From NCBI RefSeq assembly GCF_014204495.1, contig NZ_JACHLN010000001.1:558001-622000 (forward strand): 64,000 bases of DNA. Direction: 5' to 3'. The notes under the pieces were generated by a model. That model ran no database searches. It worked only from the letters and a program-made list of their open reading frames with translations, and was not told the origin of the DNA. This stretch comes from Sphingomonas kyeonggiensis. GTDB taxonomy: Bacteria; Pseudomonadota; Alphaproteobacteria; Sphingomonadales; Sphingomonadaceae. Below are positions 29,910 through 39,319 of the stretch, one piece after another; position 1 is the stretch's first letter, and each line of letters begins with the position of its first letter. The position numbers were made by a program, and so were the translations under genes.

Positions 29910-31370
29910 TTACCTGCCGAACCGAAGGATATTGTCGCCCCGACCACGCGGGTTGCTGCGCGCCGCTTCCTCGGCCGCCGCGCCCATCTCGCCGATCCTG
30001 GAAATGGCTTCGTCGGTCGCCGTCCCGATCTCGTCAGTCATGATCGGCATGGCGTCCCGGATCTTGGCGAGGCGCGCGAGGAGCGAGCCCTGCGCATCGG
30101 TCTCGCCCGGGTCGATCGCGAGGGGCACCACGGCGATGCGCGGCGGATCAGCATTGAAGCGGGTCAAGCTGCCGCGCTTGGGATGCACCATCTCGACAGC
30201 CTCGCGATAATCCTGTTCGCGCGCGATGGCCGCATCCGCGATCGCGTTGGCGTCGCCGAGAAAATCGTCGCGAATCTCCTGCGCCTTCGCGGTCAGCGCA
30301 TCGCCCTGCTCGACATGATCCTCCGCGACCTTGAGCAGCCGGTCGACCATGTCGAGCGCAAGGCCCCGGGCGGCATTGCACTGCGCACGCGCGCGCTCCT
30401 TGGCAGCCTCGAAGCGCGCGGTCGCCGTGGCCGCCGCGCGCTCGAGGCGCTTGAGGTCCAGGAACCCCCACATGGAGATCGACTTCCAGCAGACCAGCGC
30501 GAAGCCGGCGAGGTTGAGGATCAGATAGGGCATCAGCGACGTGTCGGTGAGCGGGGCGAACGGGGCGCTTGCCATCGTTGCCTGCGCCATTGCGGCGGCA
30601 TCCGCACTCTTGTCGGCCAGCGCCTCGCGATAATGGGCGATTCCCAGCATGAAGAAGCCGACGACACCCAGCGCGACGGCGAACAGGCCATATCCCCCGA
30701 TCCGACGCTCAAGCTGGGGCCTTCGGAATTGCGCCCAGCCGATGCCCGCGGCAATGCCGATGAGCGCGATCGCCCCGCCGACCCCGAGCGCGAAGCTGAA
30801 CGCATCGCGAAACCCCATCTCCCCCTTGAACAGGTGCGCGTTGACCACCGCCTCGGCGAGCGCCGTCGCCAGGGTCGTGGCGAACCACTCGAGCGCCGAT
30901 CGGGCGGTGGGAACATCGTGGACGGCGTTGAGCACCTTGAAGCCCGAAAGCGCGGATTCCGTCTGCACCTTGGCGCTTGCAAGGCCGGGCAACCGCCCCG
31001 ACAGGCCAGTCAGCACCTCCGCGATGCGGGACGCGAGCCCGGCCTTGATGCGCTTGAGCTCGGCATCGCTCGCATCGATGGTCATGCCCAGGAGGCTCGC
31101 AAGAATGCGCCGAACCTTCCGGTTCGCACGGCGCCGGCCGACCTCGATCTCGCGCGCATGGGTCATCCGGATATCGAGCTCGATCGCGGTCGGGCGCAAA
31201 TCCTCCGGCGCCGGCAGGCCTACCCGCGCCTGCGGTACCGCGCGCTGCGGAATCCGGAGCTTCTTGGCAAGCGCGTCGCAGGTTTGCGAGACGTTGCGCC
31301 ACAGGGCGGAGATGTCGAGCGCGACCCCCGGCCCTTCGAAGACACTGTACACCAACGAGACGATGCCCAT
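29910..31370 (-). CDS. three-span membrane protein with coiled coil, unknown function
   Basis: A 486-aa protein. The first 190 residues are soluble and helical, followed by hydrophobic segments at about 193-212 (FSFALGVGGAIALIGIAAGI), 227-246 and 279-298. A long Ala/Arg-rich coiled coil follows (about 305-400), and then a tail ending NILRFGR. I do not recognise the family. It is the first gene of a two-gene operon with the VWA-like protein and is divergent from an HTH regulator gene, which suggests a regulated envelope module. Confidence 0.78.
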   Translation of the reverse strand: MGIVSLVYSVFEGPGVALDISALWRNVSQTCDALAKKLRIPQRAVPQARVGLPAPEDLRPTAIELDIRMTHAREIEVGRRRANRKVRRILASLLGMTIDASDAELKRIKAGLASRIAEVLTGLSGRLPGLASAKVQTESALSGFKVLNAVHDVPTARSALEWFATTLATALAEAVVNAHLFKGEMGFRDAFSFALGVGGAIALIGIAAGIGWAQFRRPQLERRIGGYGLFAVALGVVGFFMLGIAHYREALADKSADAAAMAQATMASAPFAPLTDTSLMPYLILNLAGFALVCWKSISMWGFLDLKRLERAAATATARFEAAKERARAQCNAARGLALDMVDRLLKVAEDHVEQGDALTAKAQEIRDDFLGDANAIADAAIAREQDYREAVEMVHPKRGSLTRFNADPPRIAVVPLAIDPGETDAQGSLLARLAKIRDAMPIMTDEIGTATDEAISRIGEMGAAAEEAARSNPRGRGDNILRFGR

Positions 31371-31726
31371 CGTTAACCCCTTCTGCCTCCCTCCCCATTT
31401 TCAAATGGGCTGCAGGTCGGCTCTTGCGACCGCATCGAGGCCACTACCTCGAGCTCGGTGCTAATTTAACCAATAATTAGCGATTATACTATCGACTTTA
31501 TTATTAGATTAGCCTAGCTGGGCCGATTTTTAGCGAATCAATCTTCGACCGACGATCATCTTACTACGTATTACTGTCCGACAATTTGGACGGTAATGCT
31601 GGGAACCCGCTTCGCGATGCGAACTCGGGACTTCGCCCTGCGCCCGACTCCGGCGTGACTAAGAAAAATAGCGACATCGATACGATTTTGCGTAGAACCG
31701 TCCGATTAGGCGTATGGGGGAACGCA
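31371..31726. promoter_or_regulatory. AT-rich divergent promoter region
   Basis: This gap separates the membrane-protein operon (leftwards) and the HTH gene (rightwards). An inverted repeat, CTAATT (31461-31466) and AATTAG (31475-31480), could be an operator. TATAAT is present on the minus strand at 31488-31483 but without a recognisable -35. GGGGGA just before ATG 31727 is the ribosome site of the HTH gene. Confidence 0.4.
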
Positions 31727-32722
31727 ATGTTGGAAGAGGAGGATGCCCAGGCAACTGGTGCAGGTGAAGTTACGATTGACGATAAGTCGCTGATGGGATT
31801 GACGACACGCATCCTGAAGGCCGTCAATTCGACGGGCGACAAAAACCGGGTGAAGAAAGACGACCTCCCGGGCCTGACAGGTCTGACGCGTGCCCAAGTG
31901 AATGCAATTCTCAATCCGGATTCACAGCGTTCTACGAAGATCTCGCTAGAATCGATCGCGAAAGTCGTCGACTTCGGCCAGAAGTTCGCCGGGAAACACC
32001 CGGACGAAGGCGTACGAAACCAGGTTTCCACCTATTGCAGCGTCATCACGCAGCGCCTTCACGGGTATCTCGAGCGGGGCGGGTTGAACCCGACCGAGCT
32101 TGCCTTCGTGGTCAATCTTCAACTCGACGATGACCACAAGCAAAGGCACTTCAGCGAGCGCCATGCCGGCGTCTACGCCCTCGTCCGCCTCGATCGGGAA
32201 GGGCACATCCTGATATCCCGCCTCGACATCTTCCCGCGGGTCAACCGGCTCTGCCGCTTCGCGACGGACAGCAAACATCCGGGGACGCGGGAGCCGACGG
32301 TGGAGGGATTCGTATTCGCCGTCGATGACGTCGTCCAGGCGGTCGGCAGGCCGGACAATTCGGGCCGTCTTCGCACATCGATCCTGCGTTCGCGCCGGCA
32401 CGAGGCCTCATGGGACCTTATGGGACTGCGACTGGGAACGTCCGACTATGACGGCGGCCCCTATGCCTATCGCATCTACTGCCGACGGATCGCGGGAGGC
32501 GAGCATGCCGGCAAGGAGCTGCCCGACTGGGCCAAGCTCTTCGGCGCCCGCAAGTTCGAGGCGATCGAAGACATCGAGCAGCGCATCCAGGATATCGGCG
32601 AGATCCTGAAGCTGCTGAAGGAAGAGGAAGACGAGGACACGCCCTGGGGAATCCGGATCCCCACGGGCATCATGTCGGACGACACCATGGGGACGGCCCC
32701 CGCCGGCATCGACGAGGACTGA
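31727..32722 (+). CDS. XRE-like HTH transcriptional regulator with C-terminal sensor-like domain
   Basis: A 331-aa protein. Residues about 20-85 look like an XRE-type helix-turn-helix: DLPGLTGLTRAQVNAILN, then RSTKISLESIAKVVDFG. The remaining 240 residues form a mixed alpha/beta region I cannot name (YALVRLDREGHILISRLD, GPYAYRIYCRRI), with an acidic EEEDEDTP near the end. ATG 31727 is chosen over the longer frame from 31586 because GGGGGA lies 5 bases upstream. The divergent placement suggests control of the membrane/VWA-like operon. Confidence 0.75.
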   Translation: MLEEEDAQATGAGEVTIDDKSLMGLTTRILKAVNSTGDKNRVKKDDLPGLTGLTRAQVNAILNPDSQRSTKISLESIAKVVDFGQKFAGKHPDEGVRNQVSTYCSVITQRLHGYLERGGLNPTELAFVVNLQLDDDHKQRHFSERHAGVYALVRLDREGHILISRLDIFPRVNRLCRFATDSKHPGTREPTVEGFVFAVDDVVQAVGRPDNSGRLRTSILRSRRHEASWDLMGLRLGTSDYDGGPYAYRIYCRRIAGGEHAGKELPDWAKLFGARKFEAIEDIEQRIQDIGEILKLLKEEEDEDTPWGIRIPTGIMSDDTMGTAPAGIDED

Positions 32723-32746
32723 GCCGGCCGCCCCAAGGCGGCGCGA

Positions 32747-33418
32747 TCAATAGACTTCGTGCCAGTTCTCCACCGACGAGGCGCTGCTGGCCAGCCCCCA
32801 GCAGATCAGGCTCGGGCGGCTGGCCGAGGCCTTGCCCCTGACCAGCCGATATTCGAGCCGGCGGCAGCGGAAGCCGTCGACGGTCTCCTCGCGGAGCAGG
32901 GTCAGCGTGCCGACCGAGGCCTTGCCCTGCCAGCGCAGACTCTGCCCGACCGTCCAGGTGCCGAGGCGCATCGCGCGCTCGTTATACTTGCCGCTGAATT
33001 CGTCGAACTCGAATTTCGGACGGCCGTCGAAGTCGATCCCGCCTTCGCAATCGTTGCAGCTGACTTCGCCGAACTTGTTGTATCGCGTCTTCTGGGCCTC
33101 CACGTCCGCCGGGACGGCGATGTCGCCGACATAGCGAACCGCCCTGGCGGCCGCAGGCGCCGGCGCAGGCTGCCCGTTCCCACCGGTGTCGCTCGCCCCG
33201 GCATCGCCTTCGGGTGCCGCCTCGGGGTTGCGCGCGCGCTTGCGGCCGGCACCGTCCACGGCGCTGGTGACACCCTGGCGGACCTTCTGCTCGGGCTCGC
33301 TCTCGGCATGACCCACGGCGCGTTCGGCGAGGCGCTTGAGGAAGCCCTGGGCCTGCGCGGCCTGGGTGGTGGCGAGAAAGGCAGCGGCAAGCGCCGCCGC
33401 ACGATAGAGATGCTGCAT
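32747..33418 (-). CDS. secreted protein of unknown function (223 aa)
   Basis: The signal peptide MQHLYRAAALAAAFLATTQA ends before AQA-QG. A low-complexity Ala/Pro/Gly/Glu linker spans about residues 45-95, then a compact C-terminal domain with CNDC (a possible disulphide or metal pair) and a further Cys in FRCRRLEYR. Family not recognised. It lies just upstream of another secreted unknown on the same strand and converges on the HTH gene. Confidence 0.7.
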   Translation of the reverse strand: MQHLYRAAALAAAFLATTQAAQAQGFLKRLAERAVGHAESEPEQKVRQGVTSAVDGAGRKRARNPEAAPEGDAGASDTGGNGQPAPAPAAARAVRYVGDIAVPADVEAQKTRYNKFGEVSCNDCEGGIDFDGRPKFEFDEFSGKYNERAMRLGTWTVGQSLRWQGKASVGTLTLLREETVDGFRCRRLEYRLVRGKASASRPSLICWGLASSASSVENWHEVY

Positions 33419-33453
33419 GGTCTACTCCTGATCGATGCGGGTGATGCGCGCGG

Positions 33454-34311
33454 TTACCGGACCGCCTTCATGCGGCGCCGGACGTCTTCCCAGTCGGTCA
33501 TGAACATCGCCGCGGCGAGGCGGGCGACCGGGCGCTCGGGACTGAGCCGGTCGCTGCGCAGATCGTCATTTTCCTGGGAATAGCTCGAGACATTGACGAG
33601 CAGCGGATGCACGCCCGCCGCGCCGGGCTGGTACCAGCTGCGATCCTGCTGGAGCTGCAGCGCGAGCGGCCGCGGGGCCCAGGCATATTCCGCATCGGGA
33701 TCATAGTCGGGCAGCTGATCGGCGACGTAGAGGCCATAGGCGGCGCCGGTGCGGATCTGGAGGCCGCCGCCCCACAGCCCCTCGGCCTGGACCCGGCGGC
33801 GGGCCATCATGTCATAGGGATTGAGGTGGACGTTGAGCACCGCACCCTCTTCCGAAGGCGTGATGTAGCGGCCATCGCGCAGCACCGTGTCGGGCTTGCC
33901 GGCGATGACGCTCTTGGCGCGGATGCTGAAGATCGCCGCGACCAGCCGCACGCCCTCCAGCGTCGGCACCACCGAGATGTTGATGTCCGCCTGGAGGCTG
34001 GTGCCGCGCACGTCGCGCAGCGAAGGCTGCCGCATCAGCGCCTCGAACGCGACCATCGCGCGGCGGCGCAGCAGGTCGATCTCGGCCACCGGAATCCGCG
34101 CCAGATTGGCCGGCTGGTGGACATGGATGTCGGGCGCCTTCGAGGTCCAGCCGGGCAGGCCGGCGCCCGGATCGGCCGCGCCGGCGGTCCAGCGCTGGAC
34201 CAGCTTCTTCGGGGCGCGACTGTCGACGGGCGCGGCCAGCGCTGTAGGCACCGGCGCGGCGGAGGACGCCGCGAACAGGCCGAGCATGGCAAGGTTGAAC
34301 ATCTGTCTCAT
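33454..34311 (-). CDS. secreted protein of unknown function (285 aa)
   Basis: Starting at ATG 34311 gives MRQMFNLAMLGLFAASSAAP with a typical export signal ending near ALA-AP; the longer frame from 34386 would bury the signal. The mature protein has DIHVHQPANLARIPVAEID, an N-x-DI-x-V strand pattern and a Tyr/Pro-rich DYDPDAEYAWAPRPLALQL. No family recognised. The 35-base gap to the next gene suggests co-transcription with it. Confidence 0.7.
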   Translation of the reverse strand: MRQMFNLAMLGLFAASSAAPVPTALAAPVDSRAPKKLVQRWTAGAADPGAGLPGWTSKAPDIHVHQPANLARIPVAEIDLLRRRAMVAFEALMRQPSLRDVRGTSLQADINISVVPTLEGVRLVAAIFSIRAKSVIAGKPDTVLRDGRYITPSEEGAVLNVHLNPYDMMARRRVQAEGLWGGGLQIRTGAAYGLYVADQLPDYDPDAEYAWAPRPLALQLQQDRSWYQPGAAGVHPLLVNVSSYSQENDDLRSDRLSPERPVARLAAAMFMTDWEDVRRRMKAVR

Positions 34312-34741
34312 CCGTCCGGCTTTCACAAAGTGGCGTGGCTCGGCTGCGCTTCGTGAGGCGCGGCGAAGGCAACGCGCAGAAGCCATCGCCCCCGATGGCG
34401 AAGAGCCGAGAACGGCGCTCCGCTAGGTCTGGCGCCCGGTGCTTTCCATGTGCGCACGCCCAAGCCGGTCATCGGCGCTGCGGGCGAACCGCTCCGCGAC
34501 GAAGCCCGCCGCATGCGCGACCAGGCCGGACATCGCGCCGCCCCGCGCATCCTTCCGCCGCATGGGGCACAGGAGCGGACGGGCGAGCCCAGCCGGTTCG
34601 CATCGGGTTTCATCGCCATGGCGGCGGGCCCCATCGCGGCAGCGCCCTGCCCGTCGCGCCCGCGCCCGCCCCCGCAATTTCCGGGGCGACAGCGAGCCGC
34701 GCCGGCGACAGCTGGCCGCAGCACCAACGGGAGTTTCCGGT

Positions 34742-36985
34742 ATGATCGTCCTACGCACCTTGCCGGCGCTGGCAGCGGGCCTGATGCTGTCGAGCGCGAC
34801 CGTGCCGGCAGCCGCGGGGATGAAGGCCGCGCCGGCGAAATGCACCAGCGGCTGGGTGGGCAACGTCCAGTACAGCCGGCACATGGCGAACAGCCAGAAC
34901 AAGACGGTGGCGCGCGTATCCGGCAAGGGCACGGACACGACCAGCTGGTCGATGACCTATGACTATGCCGCGCAGGTGACGGTGCGCGCGACGGACAATC
35001 CGGACATCAGCTTGGGCCGGGCGAACATCAACCTGAAGTCGATCTCCACCGAGACCAAGGCGGCCGAGGACAGCGACATGTGCATGCAGCAGCGCGTGTA
35101 CCGCACGGTATCGGGCAATTTCGTCTCGAAGAGCGAGACGCGCGCCAATGGCAACGGGCTCGACGCCGACGTCAATATCGGGATGGACGCCGAAGGCACC
35201 TATCGCGTCAGCGTGCGCCTGCCCGAGATCAAGGGCGTTGTGTCCGGATCGGAATCGGGCAGCTTCCGCGGACAGTGCAAGGCGAAGGAGGGCGTGAACC
35301 GCACCATCGCCGACCTGCCGACGACGATCGACCCGGTGCAATTCTCGAGCGACGGATCGGACCGGGTCGATCCGCGCGAGCCCGACCGGCTGACCGGCAG
35401 CCATTCCGAGACGCTTGCCGGGGCGACCGACACGATCAGCTGGAACCTGCGTCGCTGCGGCGGGGCGCTGCGGCTGGTCGACCTCAAGTTCGAGGACATG
35501 CGCTTCCCGACCTGGGGCGCCTGGCAGAAGATCACCGAGCAGACCGGCACGATCGACGGCAATCTGGTGCGGATCACCGCCACCGTCGCCAATGACGGCC
35601 CCGAAGAGAAGCTGGCGACGCTCAAGCTGCGCGAGACCTACAAGGGCGACAAATGGGATGGCGCCAAGCCGGACAGCACGCTGGACGAAGGCACGATGAG
35701 CGTACCGGCGGGCGAGCAGCGCGACATCACCTTCGAATGGGACAGCTCGGGCTATGCCTGGTACGACGACGGCCGCCCCCGGCTGGTCCAGCGCATCCGC
35801 GCCGAAGTGGAGGACAAGGGCAGGAAGGCCGACGAGATGACGCGCAACCTGAAGGTCGCGCCGAAGCCGGTCGTGCTCGTCCACGGCCTGTGGTCGAACT
35901 GGCAGGCCTGGGAAATCTAGCAGAACATCCTGACCACCAGCCATTCCTATGACTGGAAGGCGTTCCCGGTGGGCGAGAAGCCCGAGCATGGCCGGATGCG
36001 GACCGGCGACGAGCCCGGCAATTTCGCGCCCACCAACACGATCGACGAAAATGCCGCCCAGCTTTCGCGCTATGTCGAATATGCCCAGACCGATCGCAAT
36101 GCCTGGCATGTCGACATCGTCGCGCACTCGATGGGCGGACTGATCAGCCGGCGCTACATCCATGCGGCGATGCCGATCTATCCGGACGGCAAGCCGCAGG
36201 TGGGGCACCTGGTGATGCTGGGCACGCCCAACCGGGGCAGCAGCTGCGCCGACCTGATCAGCATCCCGCTGGAGCTGGCCGGCAAATCGATGGATGCGCT
36301 GCGCGAGCTGCGGCCGGTATCGGTGCTGCGATTCAACCAGGTGAACGTCAACCGCAAGGGCGTGCCCTTCTCGATCCTGGCCGGAAACCCGTTGCCGCCG
36401 GTGTGCAGGATGCTGGCGATGAACGACGGGGTGGTTGCCGAACCCTCCGCGATCTGGACGATCGAGGATCATGCTGTGGAGCGCACCATCCACACCAGCC
36501 TGACCGGGGCCGCGCAATTCTCGTCCTTCGTGAAGCCGCGCCTTGCCATCGGCCCGGGCAAGCAGGGCGCGCAGGACAAGCTTGCCGCGCTACTGCCGGG
36601 CGGCGGCGGCGGGCGGCTATTCGAATTCGCCCGCGCCTGCCTGGAATTCCTCGGGCTCGCGGATCCGAAGGATCCGGATGCGGGGGATTTCTCCAAGGTG
36701 GCAATGCTTGCACCGGGGCAGGTGATGGAGATCGCCATCCCGGTGGAGGATGCCCGGAACTTCGGAGTCACCTTCGTCGCCGCCAATAGCGTCTCCGTGA
36801 CGCTGGCCGACGACAAGGGCGCACCGCTGGGCAGCAACCTGGCGGGCAAGCCCGAGGCGAGCCAGCTGTTCCGCGGCATCCTGGTCGACCGGGCGATCGC
36901 TCGCGCCACCTGGAAATTGACGCTGCGCAACGACGACAAGGTGGAGCGCCAGGTCGTGCTCTCGACCTGGTCGAACGCGCGCTAG
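34742..36985 (+). pseudogene. lipase-like alpha/beta hydrolase interrupted by an amber codon
   Basis: From ATG 34742 (ribosome site GGGAG, signal peptide MIVLRTLPALAAGLMLSSAT) the frame reads through an N-terminal beta-rich domain into VLVHGLWSNW, stops at TAG 35918-35920 (codon 393), and continues in the same frame to 36985. After the stop the hydrolase core is intact: VDIVAHSMGGLISR with the nucleophile Ser at codon 463, and MLGTPNRGS. A C-terminal beta domain (about 640-747) follows. The paralogue at 50008 aligns codon for codon through this part with no stop. This is a recent nonsense mutation, a sequencing error, or less likely readthrough. The last 4 bases overlap the end of the LysR gene. 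Confidence 0.85.
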
Positions 36986-37878
36986 GCGCGGGCGCGGGGG
37001 AAGCCGGCGGCGAGGTGATCGATCAGCGCGCGCACCGCGGGCGGCAGCCCGCGGCGGGTGGTGAAAACCAGATGGACGATGCCCTGCACCCCGCGCCATT
37101 CGGGGAGCACGCGGACGAGGCGGCCGGACTCCAGCGCATCGAAGCAGACATGATCGGGCAGGATCGCGACCCCCAGCCCGTCGATCGCGGCGCTGCGCAC
37201 CGCCGCCATGTCCTCGCAGCCCAGGCGCGGTTCGACGCGCAGCACATGGCTGCGCCCCGCTTCGGTCTCGAGATGCCATTCGAGATCATCGGCCGCGTCA
37301 CTGGTCGCGAGCGCCGGCACTTCGCCGAGCTGCTCGATCGTCTCGATCCGATTGGCCAGTTGCGGGCTGGCGACGACGATGCGGGTCGACTTGCCGAGCG
37401 AGCGCATCGTCAGCGCGGCATCGCTGGCGAGGCTGGCGCGGACCCGCAACGCGAGATCGACACGCTCGGCGATCAGGTCGACCGGGCGATCGGTCGCCAC
37501 CAGCTGGAGCCGGACCTTGGGATAGCGCTGCAGGAAGGACGAGATCAGGCCGGCGATCGGCTCGAGCATGCCGGTGGGGCAGCTGAAACGGATGCGGCCA
37601 TGCGGCTCGGCCTGGGCCTGCAGCACCAGCGCCTCGGCCTGCTCGGCCTCCGCCAGCATTGCCCGGCAGCGCTCGTAAAAGGCCTGGCCCGTATCGGTGA
37701 CGCGGAAGCGCCGGCTCGACCGCTCGATCAGCCGCAGGCCCAGCCGCGCCTCGAGCCCAGCGATGCGGCGGCTGAGCTTCGACTTGGGCTCGCGCAATGC
37801 CCGCCCCGCCGCGGCGAACCCGCCATGCGCGACGACCTCGGCGAAATAGGCATAGTCGTTGAGATCCACCCGCATCAT
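36982..37878 (-). CDS. LysR-family transcriptional regulator
   Basis: 298 aa. The N-terminal winged HTH reads DLNDYAYFAEVVAHGGFAAA, then SKLSRRIAGLEARLGLRLIE, followed by the periplasmic-binding-like effector domain (about 95-295, starting RIRFSCPTGM). The ATG has GGAGG 4 bases upstream. It is divergent from an SDR gene with a 109-base gap, the classical LysR layout, so it probably controls that gene. The effector is unknown. Confidence 0.92.
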   Translation of the reverse strand: MMRVDLNDYAYFAEVVAHGGFAAAGRALREPKSKLSRRIAGLEARLGLRLIERSSRRFRVTDTGQAFYERCRAMLAEAEQAEALVLQAQAEPHGRIRFSCPTGMLEPIAGLISSFLQRYPKVRLQLVATDRPVDLIAERVDLALRVRASLASDAALTMRSLGKSTRIVVASPQLANRIETIEQLGEVPALATSDAADDLEWHLETEAGRSHVLRVEPRLGCEDMAAVRSAAIDGLGVAILPDHVCFDALESGRLVRVLPEWRGVQGIVHLVFTTRRGLPPAVRALIDHLAAGFPRARA

Positions 37879-37934
37879 CGTTCCTCCAATGGAACGCTAA
37901 GTGCCATATTAGCCGACTACACGCATCATCGTTC
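37871..37934. promoter_or_regulatory. repeats in the LysR/SDR divergent region
   Basis: CGTTCC (37879-37884) and GGAACG (37891-37896) form an inverted repeat overlapping the LysR ribosome site. The 13-mer CGCATCATCGTTC occurs twice in direct orientation, 37871-37883 and 37922-37934. Either could serve as a LysR operator; a chance local duplication is also possible. Confidence 0.4.
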
Positions 37935-37987
37935 ACGCTGCATCTCGTGCGGGCAACGGCGCTTTGCCGAACCGAAGGAGACAGACG

Positions 37988-38740
37988 ATGGCGAACAAGT
38001 TCCAGGACAAGGTGGTGGTGGTGACCGGCGGCACGAGCGGCATCGGCCTGGCCACGGCAAAGGCATTCGCGGCCGAAGGCGCATCGGTGTTCATCACCGG
38101 CCGCCGCCAGGACGCGCTCGACGCCGCGGTGAAGGCGATCGGCGGGCGGGTGACCGGGGTGCGTGGCGACATGGCGCAGCTCGCCGATATCGACCGGCTC
38201 TATGACGCGGTCCAGCAGCAGCACGCGCAGATCGACGTGGTGTTCGCCAATGCCGGCGGCGGCGAGATGGCTCCGCTGGGCGCGATCAGCGAGGAGCATT
38301 ACGAGAAGACCTTCGCCACCAATGTGAAGGGCGTACTGTTCACCGTGCAGAAGGCGCTGCCGCTGCTCAAGGACGGCGCTTCGGTGATCCTGACCAGCTC
38401 GACCACCAGCATCTCGGGGACGCCGGCGTTCAGCGTCTATTCGGCGACCAAGGCGGCGATCCGCAACTTCGCGCGCAACTGGATCCTCGACCTCAAGGAC
38501 CGTCGCATCCGCGTCAACGCCGTCAGCCCGGGCGTGACCGACACCGCCGGCCTCAACGAGCTGTTCGGCGGCGGCGAACAGGCCGAGGGCACCAAGGACT
38601 ATCTGGCCAGCCTGATCCCCGCCGGCCGCGTCGGCCAGCCCGAGGAGATCGCCAGGGCGGTGCTGTTCCTCGCCTCGGACGATGCCAGCTTCGTCAACGG
38701 CGTCGAGCTGTTCGTCGATGGCGGGCAGGCCCAGATCTGA
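37988..38740 (+). CDS. short-chain dehydrogenase/reductase
   Basis: A 250-aa classical SDR oxidoreductase. The NAD(P)-binding TGGTSGIG is at 13-20, with GRR near 38-40 suggesting NADPH. NAG is at 88-90 and the catalytic YSATK at Y151-K155, with a preceding serine-rich LTSSTTS. AAGGAG lies 8 bases before ATG 37988. It is followed by a hairpin and a SnoaL-like gene. The substrate is unknown; the LysR gene divergent from it is the likely regulator. Confidence 0.93.
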   Translation: MANKFQDKVVVVTGGTSGIGLATAKAFAAEGASVFITGRRQDALDAAVKAIGGRVTGVRGDMAQLADIDRLYDAVQQQHAQIDVVFANAGGGEMAPLGAISEEHYEKTFATNVKGVLFTVQKALPLLKDGASVILTSSTTSISGTPAFSVYSATKAAIRNFARNWILDLKDRRIRVNAVSPGVTDTAGLNELFGGGEQAEGTKDYLASLIPAGRVGQPEEIARAVLFLASDDASFVNGVELFVDGGQAQI

Positions 38741-38749
38741 GGACGAAAG

Positions 38750-38774
38750 CTCCCCGGGGCCTGGCTCCGGGGAG
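38750..38774 (+). terminator. hairpin after the SDR gene
   Basis: CTCCCCGG and CCGGGGAG form a perfect 8-bp stem with a 9-base loop directly after the stop. No T-run follows, so it may attenuate rather than stop transcription into the next gene. Confidence 0.5.
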
Positions 38775-38784
38775 ATTCCTGTTG

Positions 38785-39210
38785 ATGGAGGACGAGATGG
38801 TACCGAACAGCGAATCCGCCGATCGCATCCGCGAGCTGCTGCTGCGCAACCTCGAGGAAGTCTTCGGCGAGAGCGATGCCGGGCTGCGCCGCGCCGCGAT
38901 CGAGGAACTCTGGGCCGAGAACGGCGTGCTCTACGCCCCCACCGGGCCGGTCACCGGCCATGCCGCGATCGCCGACTTCGCCGGCACGCTGCGGGCGATG
39001 CATCCCGACTTCGCCTATGCGCCGGGCAATCCGCAGATGCTCCACAATGCCGGGCGGCTCGGCTGGGGATCGGGACCGCGCGGCGAAGCGCCGGCCTATA
39101 CCGGCTGGGACTTCATCCTGGTCGAGGGCGGCAGGATCGCCGCGCTCTATGTGTTCCTCGACGAGGGATCGGCGGAATCCCGGCGGATGCGGGACGCTGC
39201 CGGAAACTGA
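38785..39210 (+). CDS. SnoaL-like / NTF2-fold protein
   Basis: About 141 aa with the pattern of SnoaL-like proteins: an N-terminal helix (IRELLLRNLEEVFGE), ELWAENGVLYAPTGPVTGHAAI, and a final strand WDFILVEGGRIAALYVFLDE. Such folds act as isomerases, hydrolases or binding proteins; the reaction here is unknown. ATG 38797 is an equally good start because GGAGG lies 5 bases before it. The gene lies just downstream of the SDR gene and may share its function. Confidence 0.8.
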   Translation: MEDEMVPNSESADRIRELLLRNLEEVFGESDAGLRRAAIEELWAENGVLYAPTGPVTGHAAIADFAGTLRAMHPDFAYAPGNPQMLHNAGRLGWGSGPRGEAPAYTGWDFILVEGGRIAALYVFLDEGSAESRRMRDAAGN

Positions 39211-39217
39211 GACCGGG

Positions 39218-39245
39218 GGGCGGCCTTTTTCCGGAAAGGCCGCCC
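39218..39245 (+). terminator. hairpin terminator after the SnoaL-like gene
   Basis: GGGCGGCCTTT and AAAGGCCGCCC form a perfect 11-bp stem around a 6-base loop, 7 bases after the stop codon. Confidence 0.75.
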
Positions 39246-39261
39246 TGTTCCCGATCCGCAC

Positions 39262-39284
39262 TTGCGATTGATAGTGAATCGCAA
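39262..39284. promoter_or_regulatory. candidate operator, possibly Fur-like, upstream of the DUF4198 gene
   Basis: TTGCGATT and AATCGCAA are perfect 8-base inverted arms around GATAGTG, 35 bases before ATG 39320. The AT-rich, dyad-symmetric form near a probable metal-uptake protein fits a Fur-type site, but the match is by eye only. Confidence 0.45.
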
Positions 39285-39319
39285 TAATCGATCGCCAACT
39301 GCTTTCACGGGGGCCGATC

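Noticed and set aside
35918..35920. TAG read as pyrrolysine or programmed readthrough
   Set aside because: No pyl genes or readthrough context visible, and the paralogue has Ser at the same codon; a nonsense mutation or error is simpler.
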